Shown here: positions 1 through 12,401 of the stretch, one piece after another
Layout: every line of letters starts with the position of its first letter
How positions within the stretch are numbered: the first letter of the stretch is position 1
Assembly: GCA_034440615.1 (NCBI GenBank)
Contig: JAOTOM010003181.1
Span: 1 to 64,000 of the forward strand
Direction of reading: 5' to 3'
Length of the DNA: 64,000 nt
Origin: Ashinkailepas kermadecensis
Lineage: Eukaryota > Arthropoda > Thecostraca > Neolepadidae
Notes under the pieces: generated by a model
The model's database searches: none
What the model was told of the DNA's origin: nothing
Seen by the model: only the letters and a program-made list of their open reading frames with translations
Made by a program: the position numbers and the translations under genes

Positions 1-289
1 GACGTAAATAGAGCTAGTACACTGCGGAGATGCGGTGCACCGCGCACCCTTTATTTATTTGTTTTGTTTGTTTGCAAACCTTTGGTGACAATCTGCAAAG
101 TCGCGAGACTACCGTGACCCGGCAGGGTCGAAAATGGTATGGATTGAATTACACGATACAGTCAGCTTTCCCTGGTTGGGAAAACAAAAACGATCGCAGG
201 AAGCATGGGCGTCGCCGCTGACCTTGGATACTGGCGGTAGTAGAAACCGTTTATTGTGCACTGTACTCATTCTATGCTGGAAGTGTTTA

Positions 290-1290
290 ATGTTTGGCTA
301 TGATAATATGCCAAAGCTTAAGTCCAAAAAAATGTTTTACAAAAGCAACATCTGAAGTTTTGCTATATCGGATTTTTGTTTGTTGTATTTCCGAACGATA
401 TGGTTCGTACCCCGAGGGGGAAATACGCCATCGACAAGACGCATTATTCTTTTCCCCAGTAATTCTACGTTTGATTTGCATTATTTGCATCCCAGAAAAA
501 ACATCAATAGGTTATATGTGGGATAATGAATGCGTTAGGCGTTTTTTGTCCAGGAGATATTTGATATTTCACATCATTCCTGTTAATTGTTATGCTTGAA
601 ACACATGCTTACGGTGAAAATGCCGCATTTTCATCAATATATACAGCCAGGTACTTCACTGGATTTTGATGCAAAATAGGCCATGAAATTAAACCGAGAT
701 GCCAACGTCTGTTTTGTGATTGTTATAGAACTGGTGCACAGTCTTAGACTCATTTAATGACAATTATTTTGATATGGCCATCGTAAGATTTTGGCATGGA
801 CTTTGTGTTGTTTTGAAGGTCTTTAAAGGTGTTTTTGAAAAAATATAGCGGTGTTGTCAGCATATAAAAATGTGCCATTCTACATCCAAATTTACGAAAT
901 TATTTATATATTTTATAACGAGTGATGTGCCGAGAATTGGGCCTTGTACAACCATTGCATTTTTAAAGGTGGTTATTTTGTCGTAGGTTGTTCTTTCTGA
1001 TAGATATAATTGTATCACTGATGGCATTTCTCTTCACGCCATAATGTTCAATTTTCGCGCAGTGTTCTTTCATCAACAGTATCAAATGCCTTCCTCAAAT
1101 CAAGGTAAATTCAAACAATGTATTCATCACTTTCGAACCCTTTGATGGTCAGGCTCGGTATCAAGAGAAGAGGCGTTTATGTACTCTTTTCGAAAACTAA
1201 ATTGTTTATCAGAAATCAGGTTGTTCAGTGTAAAATGTTCCAAGAGTTGGTTGTAGACTACTTTCTAATTATCTATATGGGGCATTAGCT
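290..1290 (-). pseudogene. Degraded LINE fragment (copy A of the LINE at 2.6-5.1 kb)
   Basis: Read on the minus strand, this stretch follows the same order of sequence as 2610-3830, with many substitutions and small indels. The clearest block is 1081-1260, which matches 3601-3780 and encodes a reverse-transcriptase block with IYLDLRKAFDTVDE preceded by an in-frame TGA. The LRKAFDTVD motif is the conserved RT block that carries a catalytic aspartate in jockey/CR1/L2-type non-LTR retrotransposons. No open frame longer than about 100 codons survives, so the copy is dead. Its orientation is the same as the second copy, so the two may be independent insertions or a local duplication. Family assignment beyond jockey/CR1-type is not supported by what can be seen. 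Confidence 0.7.
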
Positions 1291-2392
1291 TACGTCATCT
1301 GAAAGGTTAATATATCACGCTTACTGTAATAATACTTGTTTGAGTCTTGGCTGACCATGGCTCATGGTTTATGCCATCTATGGAAGGCGCACACGTTCAT
1401 TCCGTAACTGCATCTTTTCCTTCGTTCAGTATTCCGTCGGGTGAGAAATTCCCGTAGAAATATTGAATAAGATTTTCTTGAAACAGTTTTAGCGAAAACA
1501 TTTCTAAAAACAGGCAATTCTGTTGTTATTTTATTGCATTACCAGTTCACAAAACGTTGATACGAGCGGATGTCGATACAGGCTGATTAAGCTGATGCAG
1601 GCTGTATCAATTTACTCAGCAGTTTTTCTGGTCTAGGCTGCAGCATGTTATGCAACATTGCGAGTACAGTATAGCGGCATACGATACAGGCATTTCACTG
1701 TTGCGAAGCTAAGAGAACATGGTAATGATAACATGACACCCATAAATTGAGAAAGGGGCCGACACATTAGAAATTAAGGGCGAAGCACAGACATTGAAAA
1801 TTTACTTTCGCACCAAAAATGTGCCACACCATTCCCCAGCCGCGGGTCGAAAGGAGTTGTCACCATGCACTTACAGAGTAGTGGGCCCAAAGAACACTAT
1901 AAGGACAAACAAGGCCTCAATCACACGTGATAACCTAGTCTCTAATGCCGATATTCTTGCAAGGCTGGGTTCACACTTGGTAATTCGGAGCGTCAATCAT
2001 TCGTAAAACGAACGGATTAATAGGACCCGAGATCTTAGGGGGCGGAATCCGCCCCCCTCCCCACCCCTCCAGTGCGCGTAATTTTCAGAGGCCTCAAGGG
2101 CGCGTGTTAAAGCAATAAAACTAATAATAAAGAATGATGTAAGTAGTCATACCCAAAGGTGGCATATGACTGGCCCTAGATCCATCCCAATAAGAAGTTA
2201 AGGTTTAAACTATAATGTTAGTAGCTGGTTTGTGGACAGATGGTAGTGAGCACTCCTAATTTGAAATTATTTTCTTCTTTTTTACTTTGGCTCCTCCCAC
2301 AACTCCATCCAGCTAAGCATAGGCTTGTTGCTGAGTGGAGTGTGGGAGGAACTATGGTTGGGTGTTTTCAACTTTTATATATAGTTAGCACA
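1291..2392. other. Gene-free stretch with a dispersed repeat at about 2020-2115
   Basis: No coding region is supported here. The part around 2020-2115 (an AGATCTTAGG-type start, then a CCGCCCCCCTCC run and a GGGCGCGTGTT block) reappears in direct orientation at about 31550-31645, so it belongs to a dispersed repeat family of unknown type. Confidence 0.5.
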
Positions 2393-2475
2393 CACGCGCA
2401 ACAGCACACGCACACGCACACACACACTCACATGCCAGCACCCCTGCACACGCATGCACACACACAAACACACAT
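2393..2475. repeat. CA-rich microsatellite
   Basis: A run of (CA)n interrupted by CG, CT and TG steps. The HTHTHT-like reading frame across it is a by-product of the dinucleotide repeat. Confidence 0.85.
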
Positions 2476-2599
2476 GCATATGCATGTGTACTCCCCTGGT
2501 ATCCAACAGATGTAGTGAATGCTCAAGTCAGTTAATATCTGCTCAAGAAGCATGTCTTAATGTGATTTTTTAGAACAATCTTAGAATTTGGTATCTCTG

Positions 2600-5110
2600 T
2601 ATGCAGAAAATGTTTGCTATGATAGTATTCCAAAGTTTGGGTCCAAAACAGTCAATGGGGAAGAGACGATAATTTTTGTTCGAATAGCTGTGTTGGAAGT
2701 GGTTTTGAAATCATGTGGAATATGGGGTATTAAGCGATTCTGTGAAAAGCGGTCTAATAGAATGAGATAGCTGATCATAAATAAATTTTTGCATAATAAG
2801 CAACATTTGAAGTTTTGCTATATCTTGAACTTTTAAAATTTTGTACTTCTTAAAGATAGGATTTGCACTCTGAGGGGAAATACACCCTCAATAATACGCA
2901 TCATTCTTTTCTGAAGTAAGGATAATTTGTGTGTCTGATTAGCATAGTTTGTACACCCAGAGAAAACAGCAATAGTTGATATATGGGATAATTAATGCAT
3001 TATACAATTTTAGGAGGTGATTTTTGCCTAGAAGATATTTTATTTTTGATATCATTCCTATGTGGCGACTTATTATGTTTGAGACACGGCTGATATGGGA
3101 TGCAAATTTCAAATTTTCATCTATGTATACACCAAGATATTTTACTGGATTTTGATGCAAAATAGCAATTCCATTAAATTCAATATTGATATCAATATCT
3201 GCTTTATGATTATTATATAGCTGGCATACAGTTTTGGATTCATTTAAGGACAAAAGATTTGAATGCAGCCATTGTGAAATTTTTGGCAAGGAATTTGTGA
3301 TCTTGTTATGAAGCTCTGTACAGTCAGTGCTTTTAAAAAAGATGGCTCTGTCATCAGCACATAGAAATGTCTCACATTCTACATGCAAATTTCCAACATC
3401 ATTTATATATATTATAAAGAGTAAGGGGCCTAAAACTGATCCTTGTGGGGACACCCATTTCAATTTTTCTGAAAGCAGAGGTACTGTTGTTTATTGTGGT
3501 TGCTTGTGTTCTTCCTGATTAATATGACTGGATCATTTTGATTGCATTTCCCTTCACACCATATTTTTCCATTTTTGCACATAATATTTATTTGTCAACA
3601 GTATCAAACGCCTTTCTGAAATCAAGGTAAATTCCAACAACATATTCATTATTTTCAAATCCTTTAGTGATCAGGCTCTGTATTAAGAGAAGAGGCATAT
3701 ATGTGGACCTTTCTTTTCTGAAACCAAATTGCTTATCAGAAAGTAGGTTGTGTAGGGTGAAATTTTCGAAAAGTTGGTTGTAGATTATCTTTTCTAATAT
3801 TTTTGACATATATGGAAGAATACTAATTGGTCTGTAGTTACTAAATGTTGCTGGGTCACCTTTTTTTGTAAATGGGCTTTACAACCGCTATTTTGGCTTG
3901 GGGAAGATTCCACTACTCAGGCATAAGTTGATGACATGGGTTAAGTGTGGTAATATGGACCTATATGATTGTTTAAATATCCTAGAATTTATTCCATGAA
4001 TTCCTGACCCAACATTTTTTTAAAGAAGCAATCACTATCTAAATTATTTTATGTTACTGCTAATAGCACTATTGATATATCTGGGTAGGTATGCATATAT
4101 TCTAAAGCATTGGTGTTGCTTTGAGGAATTTGTTCTGTCCAATTTTGGTGCAATTTCTGTGAAATATTTATTGAATCCTTCAGCTATAGCTGCATCATTT
4201 TCTAGTGATGTCTGTATTTGTGTTCATTTTTTTTCAGGGATATTACGTTTGGAAGGAGATTCCCTCAGTATCTGGTTAAGCATTTTCCATGTCTCTTTTT
4301 GATTATTTTGATGTTTGTCAAATTCCACCTCATAATGAAGTATTTTTGCCTTTCTAATTATTGTAATCAGTGTGGTTTTGTACCTGTTATATTTTTTGGA
4401 GGCTGTTTTTCTTGATAAGACTTGAGTATATGTAAATATATCAATCCCACTTTTATATGCATTATTAAACTGTTACATGCTTTTTCAGGATCATTTTCAT
4501 CAAAAATGCCTTCAAGTTAATTTGTTAGATGATTTCTTAGATTGTCCATTTTATGAAAGTCAGAGGTAGTTAACCATGAGAGCGCATATACATGAAAAAT
4601 GAGTAAGCAATGTGGAATTGAGAATAGGTCAATGTTTAGGTCTCCAATGATGTATGTAGTCATGTTCAGATTATTAGTTCAGTTTATTGTCGTTAGACAC
4701 TCCTCAAATTCTGACAAGAATTGTGCATGATGACCAGGTGCATGATATATCTGGCATATAAAAATAGTTTGTTTATTACTCAATTATATTTGGAGAAAAA
4801 CACCTTCAGCTACAGCAGCAACAAAATCAAATGGATAAAGCTGTTTTGCTTTTAGTGATTTCAAGCGATAGATTGCGGAGCCTCCCCCAATTTGGTGTTC
4901 CCTGCTTTTGCAGAATAGTTCATAATCTTTATCATCTAAGTTAAATTTCTGTACATTTTCTTTTGATAGCCAGGTTTCAGAAAGACATATAAGGCTCCAT
5001 TTGTGATTCAGCTGGTTTAGGAAGATATTGAGGTCATCAAATTTATTTACTATGGATCTTGCATTCAAGTGGAGAATATCTATGTTTCTTCCTAAGTCAG
5101 GACCCATTTC
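2600..5110 (-). pseudogene. Broken jockey/CR1-type LINE, ORF2 remains (copy B)
   Basis: Three separated minus-strand frames line up in the correct order for a non-LTR retrotransposon ORF2. 5107-4784 encodes an apurinic-type endonuclease start (DILHLNARSIVNKFDDL, then SETWLS). 3809-3588 encodes an RT block with QFGFRKERST and YLDFRKAFDTVDK. 3463-2939 encodes the RT core with SPQGSVLGPLLFIIYINDV, CADD in place of the usual FADD or YADD, and a thumb region ending in YCCFLW. Such proteins nick target DNA and copy their own RNA into it. Frames are broken between the blocks, at least one stop interrupts the RT, and the region 3810-4780 is no longer readable, so it is inactive. 290-1290 is a second copy of its 3' part. 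Confidence 0.85.
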
Positions 5111-7407
5111 AGCTTGTCTACTGATATCTTCAACATCATAGAAATTACAATTCTCTCGAACGCGTTCAAAAGAGAATACGTAAGGGCAAGGTCATCTGAG
5201 ATTATATTCAAGAATGGGTTAAATGTTTTATTTTCCAAGGTTGGTAGGTATTATAACTTAGTTGTAGGGCCTGTGTAGCAAGGTAGTTCAATAATTGTAT
5301 TACAACAATCTACCTGTTTTCACTCTCACCTGACTCGGACGACTATATAACTAGACCGGAGGTGCCTAGCAATTAGTGGAGAATATTAATGATTGTTGAA
5401 GTGATACTAGCAATTTACCTCACAAACCCATTCAACTTAATCTAAGCATAATGTTAGTGTAACGGAGGTAAGTAATGCAATAGGTATCTGTAAAAAAACA
5501 AAAACAAAACAAAGAAAAAACTTGTTATGAAGGAAACCATGTATACATCAAGCAAAAAACCGCTCGGAAGCAAAGCATGGATATATTTTTATTTTGTGCA
5601 CAATTGTTTCGTATTTAAAAAAACAATTGCACGTTGCACAAGCAAAGATATTCAACTTATTTCAATTAAAATTTAGTATATATCTTCTCTAAGGTAATAA
5701 GTATCATCGGTTTCCAAGTACAATGATTAACCAAAAGTTTTTTTCTCTATTTCATTCATGAATGTCTAATGAGCGGCAGGTTTACTACACGGAGACTTAT
5801 ACGGCCTTGCACAGAACATAGTACTAACGTGTGGTTTTTGTGGGGGATAGGTGCTGGGTGGTGGTACAAGTGCATGTGAACATCCTGATCCAAATATGTT
5901 TATTCAGATCTTTACCTAGATAAAGGGCTAGGTAAATATGCTCAGGTAAATATGCATGAGTTATTTTGAGTTGGTTTGATCACCACCAAATATGAATAAG
6001 TAGGTAAGTAGGCACTAGGTACCTACTATCAACATGAGTAGGTTGAGGTGCTTTTTTAGCTAGTGTGAATTGCGATGTAGGTAATGAAGGTGAATATAAG
6101 TACCTAGGTAGGTACTACCCACCCATACAGACAGGCATGTGCCTAGGTAGGACCTGTGTGAATTTAAGTATGGTTGCATACCTAGGTACATAGGTAATTA
6201 TGCATATGTTACTGCCTATCCCTCCATTCATCACAGTGCAAAAATATGAATGCAGGTCAAGTAGGAAGTTTTATTTACATCATGTTGATTTGGGATATAT
6301 ACCTAGGAAGGTACCTAATTAGCTGGACAAGCTAAATTCAGATGTCTAGACCAGTTGGTGGCATGTTTTATCAGGTATCTAACAGGAATATGTGCATGGC
6401 ATCTATGGAAACAACTGGGACTGAGTCAGCATACCAAATCAGTTAATTTTGCATGGTACCAGAAGGCCAAAGCATAGGTGCCAAGGTGGGTGGATACAAT
6501 TTAAGATTATTGAATGAGTCAAATTAATAATAAGTGTTTCTGTCAATGAGTTCCACATGTTCCAGCAATGTATCACCAGCCAGTCTTGACAGGTATGTTG
6601 TGCATTAAATATCACACCGGGGAATGTCATTCACCTCCTTCATTGGTTTGCCTATGCCCTCTGGGTAGGCTGCTCCATAATGTATCAAATGCTCAGGAGC
6701 TGTTGCGAGATACCTACCCCTTGTGTGCCAGGTTAAGAAGCTTATTTGAAGCAGGCCATGGTAAGTGGCTCATTCTCCATGCACACACACATTCACTCAC
6801 CATATTCCCATGTCATACTAATAGCGCACTGGCAGTATGAATGGGAGCAGGCCAGGGGCATCTTTGTTTGGTCATTGCATATGAGTCAAAAAGTAATCTA
6901 TCAAGAATGCTGGTGTTCACATGTTTGTTTATATGTTTCACTCCTTGAACCAGAACCACTCCATTTGATCAAGATGATTAAGTTATTGTGATGATACCAG
7001 TGAGTAAGTACTGTCTCATAAAGGTATCTTGTATATAGTCCAGCCATCTGGCACCATATGTTCAGTTGAAGTACACACATGCATGATCAGTTATACTGTT
7101 CCGGGTTTACTTCCAGTCCCCTAGTCCTCCCCCCCCCCTGCCTGCCTTCCCACTCCTGGTTGTCCTGACAACATACTCCCCTAAGTCAGACCTCTAACAA
7201 ACAGGTCGTCAGCCCAGAGCGACGTGGAAGGGGGGAGACTACAAAAATAACCTGAGATTTGTATTGCAACCAGTAAAATGTCGCACCGACAATAGAAAAT
7301 GAATGCGATGCCTGTATGCTGGCCTACGATGGAGATGCCACACAAAGAACGCAGTATACAAAATAAGCTGCATTTCCCCCAGTAGCAACAACTTGGCGAC
7401 ACATCTA
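5111..7407. other. Gene-free DNA with an AGGTA-rich patch
   Basis: No protein, RNA gene or complete element could be recognised. Between about 5930 and 6320 the words CCTAGGTA and GTAGGTA recur many times without a fixed period, so it is a diffuse low-complexity patch rather than a true tandem array. 7125-7160 is a C-rich tract. Confidence 0.5.
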
Positions 7408-7419
7408 CGCCTTTTTCGG

Positions 7420-7587
7420 ACCAAATTAAAATAGTTGAAGACCAATTTAAAACAATTGAAGTCCAAATTAAAACAATTGACGACCAATTCAAAATAGCTG
7501 ACGACCAAATTAAACTAGTTGAAGTCCAATTTAAAATAGATGAAGTGCATATTAATATAGTTGAAACCCAATTTAAAACGGTTTATG
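7420..7587 (+). repeat. Left-arm array of eight 21-bp iterons
   Basis: Eight consecutive 21-bp units begin at 7420, 7441, 7462, 7483, 7504, 7525, 7546 and 7567. The consensus is close to ACCAATTTAAAACAATTGAAG, 21 bases read here as ACCAATTTAA then AACAATTGAAG, and many units contain the palindrome CAATTG or a near relative. A 21-bp period is two helical turns, so each unit would present the same face of the DNA. Iterated transposase-binding sites are the natural interpretation, but this is inference. Confidence 0.92.
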
Positions 7588-7849
7588 ACATACCTATGAT
7601 ATCTGCGGTGATTCCTATACACCAATATGGCGAAGCGATTTTGAATTTGATAATGAAGTAATTTTCTTGCACTACGCAAATCGATGCCATTAAAACGGGG
7701 AATTACGAAAAACATGGCGCGTGGTAAAATTCACGCGAGTCAAATTTATATTTGACCTTTACGTATTCTTAAATATTGAGTTTGAGTTCATAATTATTTT
7801 AACTACAGGCAGTTGCACGTAAATTGATCGAAGGATAAATAGGTGAACG

Positions 7850-9027
7850 ATGTCAGTAGATTTATTTTACACCGAGCATGGTGACCTCGCAGTCATGGCA
7901 GACGAGGAGACCGAGTTCATGCCAGCAAACCCGCAAAAACGCGGTGTGAAGACCGGAACACGGCGTGGAGCATACAAACGTGTGCCAGCCGATGCTAGGA
8001 AGCGCATCTTAGACTGCTTCCGGGCTGGCGGTGACTGGAAGCTGGCCGCTACCGCCAATGGTGTCGCCGTTTCGACCGCTTACGGTTACATTCGCCGAGG
8101 GGATGTTGGCGGAGACGGTGACGGGCTGCCTCGGAAGCGGGGCGGTACAACGGTTCGCAAGGTGAACAACGAAATGGTCGAGAGGCTGGTGGGCTATGTG
8201 GAGACCAGTCCCCAGCTCACCCTGAAAGAGATGGCCAACAAGTTGCACGAGGAGACTGGTGTCCACCTGTCCACCAATACCATCCACAGCCACTTACATG
8301 GCCAACTTTATACCGTTAAGAACGTTCTGCCACAGCCGGTAACGATGAACAGTGCGGAAAATAAAGAAAAAGAGCGGGTTTTGTGAGAAAGGTAATGGAA
8401 GCAAACGGTGTTGGGAAGACGGTTCTCTATATGGACGAAACGAACAGCAACCTCTTCCTCCGGCGCACAGAAGGGCGGTCCCGTCGCGGGACACGCTGCA
8501 GCATCAAGACCGCAACCAGCAAAGGAGCCAACGTGCATGTCATCGGTGCCATCAGCCAGACCGGTCTGGTGTACTGGGAGCGGCGGCGGGGAGCGTTCCG
8601 GAAGGACGACTGCTGCGAGTGGCTTCGGCGAGCTCTCCGCCACTGCCACGATCCCATGGATCGCATCGCCGTGGTCTGCGATAACGCTCCAGTCCACACT
8701 GACCTGGAAACCGTCACAACAGAGCCGGAGTTCGAGGGCGTGCAGATCATCCGCACTGCTCCGTATAGCGCGCCTCTCAACCCCATCGAGGAGTGCTGGT
8801 CGGCCATGAAGGCGGCTATGAAGAGGACCATGGCGGCCAGCTTCCACGAGATGATGGCGACGGAGGCCGGACTGACCCAGACGGAACACCGACTCCGCTA
8901 CCTTGAGCGACACATCGATACCGCCATGCCGCGCATCACGCCCATCATGTGCATGCACGCATGTAACCACGTGCAGAGGCATTTTGCTGGGTGCATGGCA
9001 CTGCTGGATCTTGCGATGGGCGTGTGA
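7850..9027 (+). pseudogene. IS630/Tc1-type DDE transposase, one frameshift
   Basis: The first frame (7850-8386) carries the DNA-binding half: a helix-turn-helix region with ARKRILDCFRAGGDWKLAA and STAYGYIRRGD, followed by a second HTH with LTLKEMANKLHEETG. The second frame (continuing to 9027) carries the catalytic half: YMDETN with the first Asp, VVCDNAPVH with the second, and NPIEECW with the Glu. Thirty-five residues separate the second Asp from the Glu, i.e. a DD35E spacing. The two frames join at the A-run near 8366-8372, where a one-base change breaks ENKEK from RAGFVRKVM, which could equally be an assembly error. Tc1/mariner transposases cut and paste at TA. If the indel is real the protein is dead; otherwise it is about 390 residues and looks intact. 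Confidence 0.88.
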
Positions 9028-9530
9028 ACTGTCGGTATCTTGTGGTGTAGTGCGACATGTATTCAATGTGTATCGTTCGGTAGGTACTCCGCTGAATATT
9101 TGTCTTTGTGAAGACTACAAGCTCTGTCACTTGACTGTTTCACTTTGATTTTCATGTGTGGTTGGAGGAGGTATGTACCTAACAGTGTGCAATTGTACCA
9201 TATTGATCGTCACTTCCGAATATAGTCAATGCCGTTAAATTGGTATTCGGCTGTGCATGTTCTTATTGTGTTGAGAACCCGTTCACGTACCAGAATCACC
9301 CACCATCAGTCCTACAGTTCCAAACACATGTATTGCCGCAACATTATATTAGTATTAAATGAAAAGCGAACTGAACCCTTTATTAAAACAGTATAAACCA
9401 CTTTTATGGAGAAGCTAATGAACACAAGAACAAACCCACGTTATACGTGTAATTGAAGACAAACGAATGGCAAACACATGAATAAATCGTGCTGCTGTAT
9501 GAACTCTCCAAAACTTCGCAATTCCTATTG

Positions 9531-9696
9531 CCACGTACGTTTTAATTTGGATTTGAACTATATTAATATGCATTTCATCTATTTTAAATTGGACTTGTTA
9601 TTTTAATTTGGTCGTCAGGTGTTTTAAATTGGTCGTCAATTGTTTTAATTTGGACTTCAATTGTTTTAAATTAGTCTTCAACTATTTTAATTTGGT
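9531..9696 (-). repeat. Right-arm array of 21-bp iterons (inverted)
   Basis: This is the inverted counterpart of 7420-7587. The outermost units are at 9676-9696, 9655-9675, 9634-9654 and 9613-9633; one inner unit has lost about three bases, and the innermost units are more diverged but still include the ATGCATATTAATATAGTT-like unit seen in the left arm. Confidence 0.9.
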
Positions 9697-9847
9697 CCGA
9701 AAAAGGTGTAGAAGAAACATCCCGATTTGCCTTTGAGATTTAATGAACACCCGAGGGCCGCAAAACACCAGCGAAAAGATAAACTAGTAGGTCGACGCAA
9801 AGCCTGTCCACAAGCGAACATCTCGGCAACAGTATTCAATCGCCGCT

Positions 9848-10045
9848 GAGGTAGCTCAATTGGTTAGAACGCTTGTCTAGATTGGTCTCCTCTGTCCTGT
9901 CAACGCAGGGTGTGAGTCGCTTCACGCGATCGCATTTAGCCCACGGCTGTATCAGTTGGCAACTGGCCTGATAAGGCGGGAACGAGCTACCACGGCGGCC
10001 GTGTCGTACGTTAACGTGTGTTGACGGCACGTTAAACTCCCGGTC
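9848..10045 (+). mobile_element. tRNA-derived SINE
   Basis: The head has an A-box-like GGTAGCTCAATTGGTTAGAA and a B-box-like GGTGTGAGTCGC about 55 bases later, the internal promoter of a tRNA gene, but the sequence does not fold as a complete tRNA. The body (GCGATCGCATTTAGCCC, then CAACTGGCCTGATAAGGC) is shared with the minus-strand copy at 41600-41790 and with a short piece near 40745-40775. A tRNA-like head plus a shared unrelated body in several copies is the signature of a SINE. Confidence 0.75.
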
Positions 10046-11412
10046 AATATTTTGTCGATCAACTAGAATTCATGGATTGGGTGGTGGGGACGTGGTTCAC
10101 GCAACAAGCTCTGCTCGGCAATAGGATCCCAGTCCATAAAGCCACCTCAGCTAAATTTGGACTAGATTTGGATAAAAAATATCACCGCTGTGGACACATG
10201 CAAAAACAGACGAACTATAAATCGTTGAATGACCCTCGCGACAACAGACCCAGTCTTCATCCTTTAATGCCCGCTGGATTATATGTAACTTAGAACAAAA
10301 CATTGCAGCTTTCTCTTTACTGCTGGCATTTCTTTCAAAGTAGCACGTGCGGGGACCGATTGTCGCGAATCTCGGGAAATTGTTTTGTCTTGCAGCCCAA
10401 TAACGTGTCTGCAGTTCTTTTCAGTTGTGTATTAGAAGAGAAAGAAAGAACTTATCCCGAGACACTTATTGGTCATGGCACCATACACTGATGGGTAATT
10501 ATTTCGGATGCTAAGTTAATCATAGAAAGGTTTTTTTTTCAGATCCTGTCCAAACTAACAATTGTGAGAAGAAACGGACTATTATATTGCGTACCATCAT
10601 TGGAAGTCAAGTAAGATGAACGTGTTGGCTGACATTGACAAGGAATGCTGTATTTTCCATAAATATAAGTTGTATTAAGGATCTTGAGTCGATCTTGGAT
10701 CATTTCCAAGAGTACCAATATTTCACACCTCAATTCATGAAAAATCATGCCCTGAAATCACGCCATGCATTATAATATCATCTTCGCTTCTTTCGCCGCC
10801 TGAACAACAAGACATCATTTCACATCTCACATGCACCAAGAGAAACGACGACATACACAGCACGCACATTTCCAATATCACAAGAATCTCGACCATTTCC
10901 TAGTCTTTCTAGTTTCTGTCGCTCTCTCGTCACTTACTCATTTCGCGCTGCCCTGCGCCTCCCTCCCTTCCTCGCTCTCTCCCATCTCTCTCTGTCTCTT
11001 CCCCTCGCTCACCTCTAATGCAGCCTCCATGTTCTGGTTTGAATTTTTGTTTAACAGAAGTTAGCTTTGAAGCCGGTCACCTACGTGCGGTACATCGTCG
11101 ACGTATTTCACATTTGGATCTGTGGAATCAAATTGTTGGTGGAACACTACACCAACATGGAGCATCCAAAACTATCCTTTTCCCCTGGAACACTCGTCAG
11201 ATAAATGCCCTATTGCACTTCTAAATATTTGGCTCACCGTGCATGCTGATGGTTCATGCATGACATAATTATACGCAAAGCTCATGACAGCCCCAGTAAT
11301 CTTACACTATTATTCGACCCACCTCATGAACACACTGTGGATCGTGTTGGTCAGGCAAATACAACACATGAGCTGAACGCCATGTTGCTCTTCGTTTTGC
11401 GTTATACACACA

Positions 11413-11446
<34 letters not shown>
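10046..11446. other. No gene recognised; pyrimidine-rich and TA tracts
   Basis: Short open frames occur but none shows a recognisable domain. 10900-11010 is rich in CTCT and CCCT runs, and 11417-11445 is a (TA)n microsatellite. Confidence 0.5.
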
Positions 11447-11447
<1 letters not shown>

Positions 11448-11985
11448 TAGGAATACGTTGGAAACAGAGTGTTTTGTTGGCATATGTTATTATACGTCAC
11501 AGCAGCTTTGTTATAAATATTTCTTGTTATGCTTTCAATCCTCCATATAAATCGTCTGCTGTCTGGCCGGTGTTCATTGAAGACGGATCCAAAGTTATAT
11601 ACAGTGCACAGTCCCCTATATTGCATTTATAGTAGTAGTTAGACTGCTTGAGGGATGTCAAATCTTCAGACAGGTTGTTTTTCACAATGAGCGAAAAAGT
11701 CGTTAGGCTCTTATAGTATGCAACAAGTTTCAATTTGTTCTCTTGGGAAGTGGTTTTGAAGTTACGTTTACGATATTTCGAAGTACCTTTTCATCTTAGT
11801 TGTAGCCTGGGGACATACTGTTCTTGTAAAATAATGTATGCGTGTTGATCGGTGCACTACTAGATGATGTATGTTTTTTATGCAGCGAGATGGCTTTGTG
11901 TATTTCTTCATCAATGACTGAAATTGGGTCGTTACTATTCACCAACATTTGCTTCATTCGAGTTAATTCTCGATTAATCAATGCC
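11447..11985 (-). pseudogene. Penelope-like element fragment, RT-to-endonuclease linker
   Basis: Minus-strand frames at 11981-11796 and 11733-11527 contain RELTRMKQMLVNSNDP and YYYKCNIGDCALY. The same order of motifs is present in the better preserved plus-strand PLE at 45374-45900 (QEMQRIKHILGNNND, then VYEFRCPIGDCA), which identifies this as the region joining the RT to the GIY-YIG endonuclease of a Penelope-like retroelement. Frames are broken and the (TA)n tract cuts the downstream end. It is a dead fragment. Confidence 0.65.
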
Positions 11986-12084
11986 TAGGTTGAAGAGTGT
12001 GTGATAGCTCTGCGCACATGATCCTTAACTACACTTGTTGTATACCAAATGTGGCAATCACTATCGCCGTTTAAAGATATCCCT

Positions 12085-12265
12085 ACGCCAAATTAATGTA
12101 GGATGGCCTTTAACGGTATTAGAGTTTTAATATTAAGGTGAGAATATATATTTATTACAATTCCAGACGTCTCGGTGTCATACTTTCTTCAAGGGCAAGT
12201 AAAGAGTGAACTTGTTTTGCAGTCAGAATGGGCACAATGTACGACATAAAACGAGTTTATTTGTA
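12085..12265 (-). repeat. PLE terminal segment, inverted partner of 14995-15185
   Basis: The complement of this stretch aligns with 14995-15185 over the whole length, from the TGTACGACATAAAACG-type end to the CATTAATTTA-like end. It includes a degenerate hammerhead-like core on the minus strand (about 12165-12200), with GAGAC where other copies have GAAAC. Confidence 0.75.
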
Positions 12266-12401
12266 AAATTCCGAAAATCCACCTTCAGAAAACTAAATTC
12301 CCCCAGGGAATGCCAGTTTCCCTAGGAAAGAAAGCATGCCGAATAATGAAAAACAGAAATAATTCAGAATCTGAACCAGATCGACGGAACAACATGCAGA
12401 C

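Larger units (their letters stand above)
7408..9708 (+). mobile_element. Tc1/mariner (IS630)-type transposon with 21-bp iterated arms
   Basis: The element is bounded by inverted ends, CRCCTTTTTCGGACC at 7408 and its complement ending at 9708, and both ends abut a TA dinucleotide (7406-7407 and 9709-9710), the target duplication typical of the Tc1/mariner superfamily. Inside each end lies an array of about eight 21-bp units, in inverted orientation relative to the other arm. The single gene (7850-9027) encodes a DDE transposase with one frameshift. Full length is 2301 bp. The preserved ends, TA duplication and single lesion suggest a fairly recent insertion. Confidence 0.9.

Noticed and set aside
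5930..6320. Tandem repeat of CCTAGGTA
   Set aside because: The words recur without constant spacing, so it is only a low-complexity patch.
8308..9066. 252-codon minus-strand frame over the transposase
   Set aside because: The plus strand carries the complete DDE pattern; the minus frame has no domain.
9848..9925. tRNA gene
   Set aside because: A and B boxes are present but the arms do not pair into a cloverleaf, and the sequence continues into a body shared with another copy; it is a SINE head.
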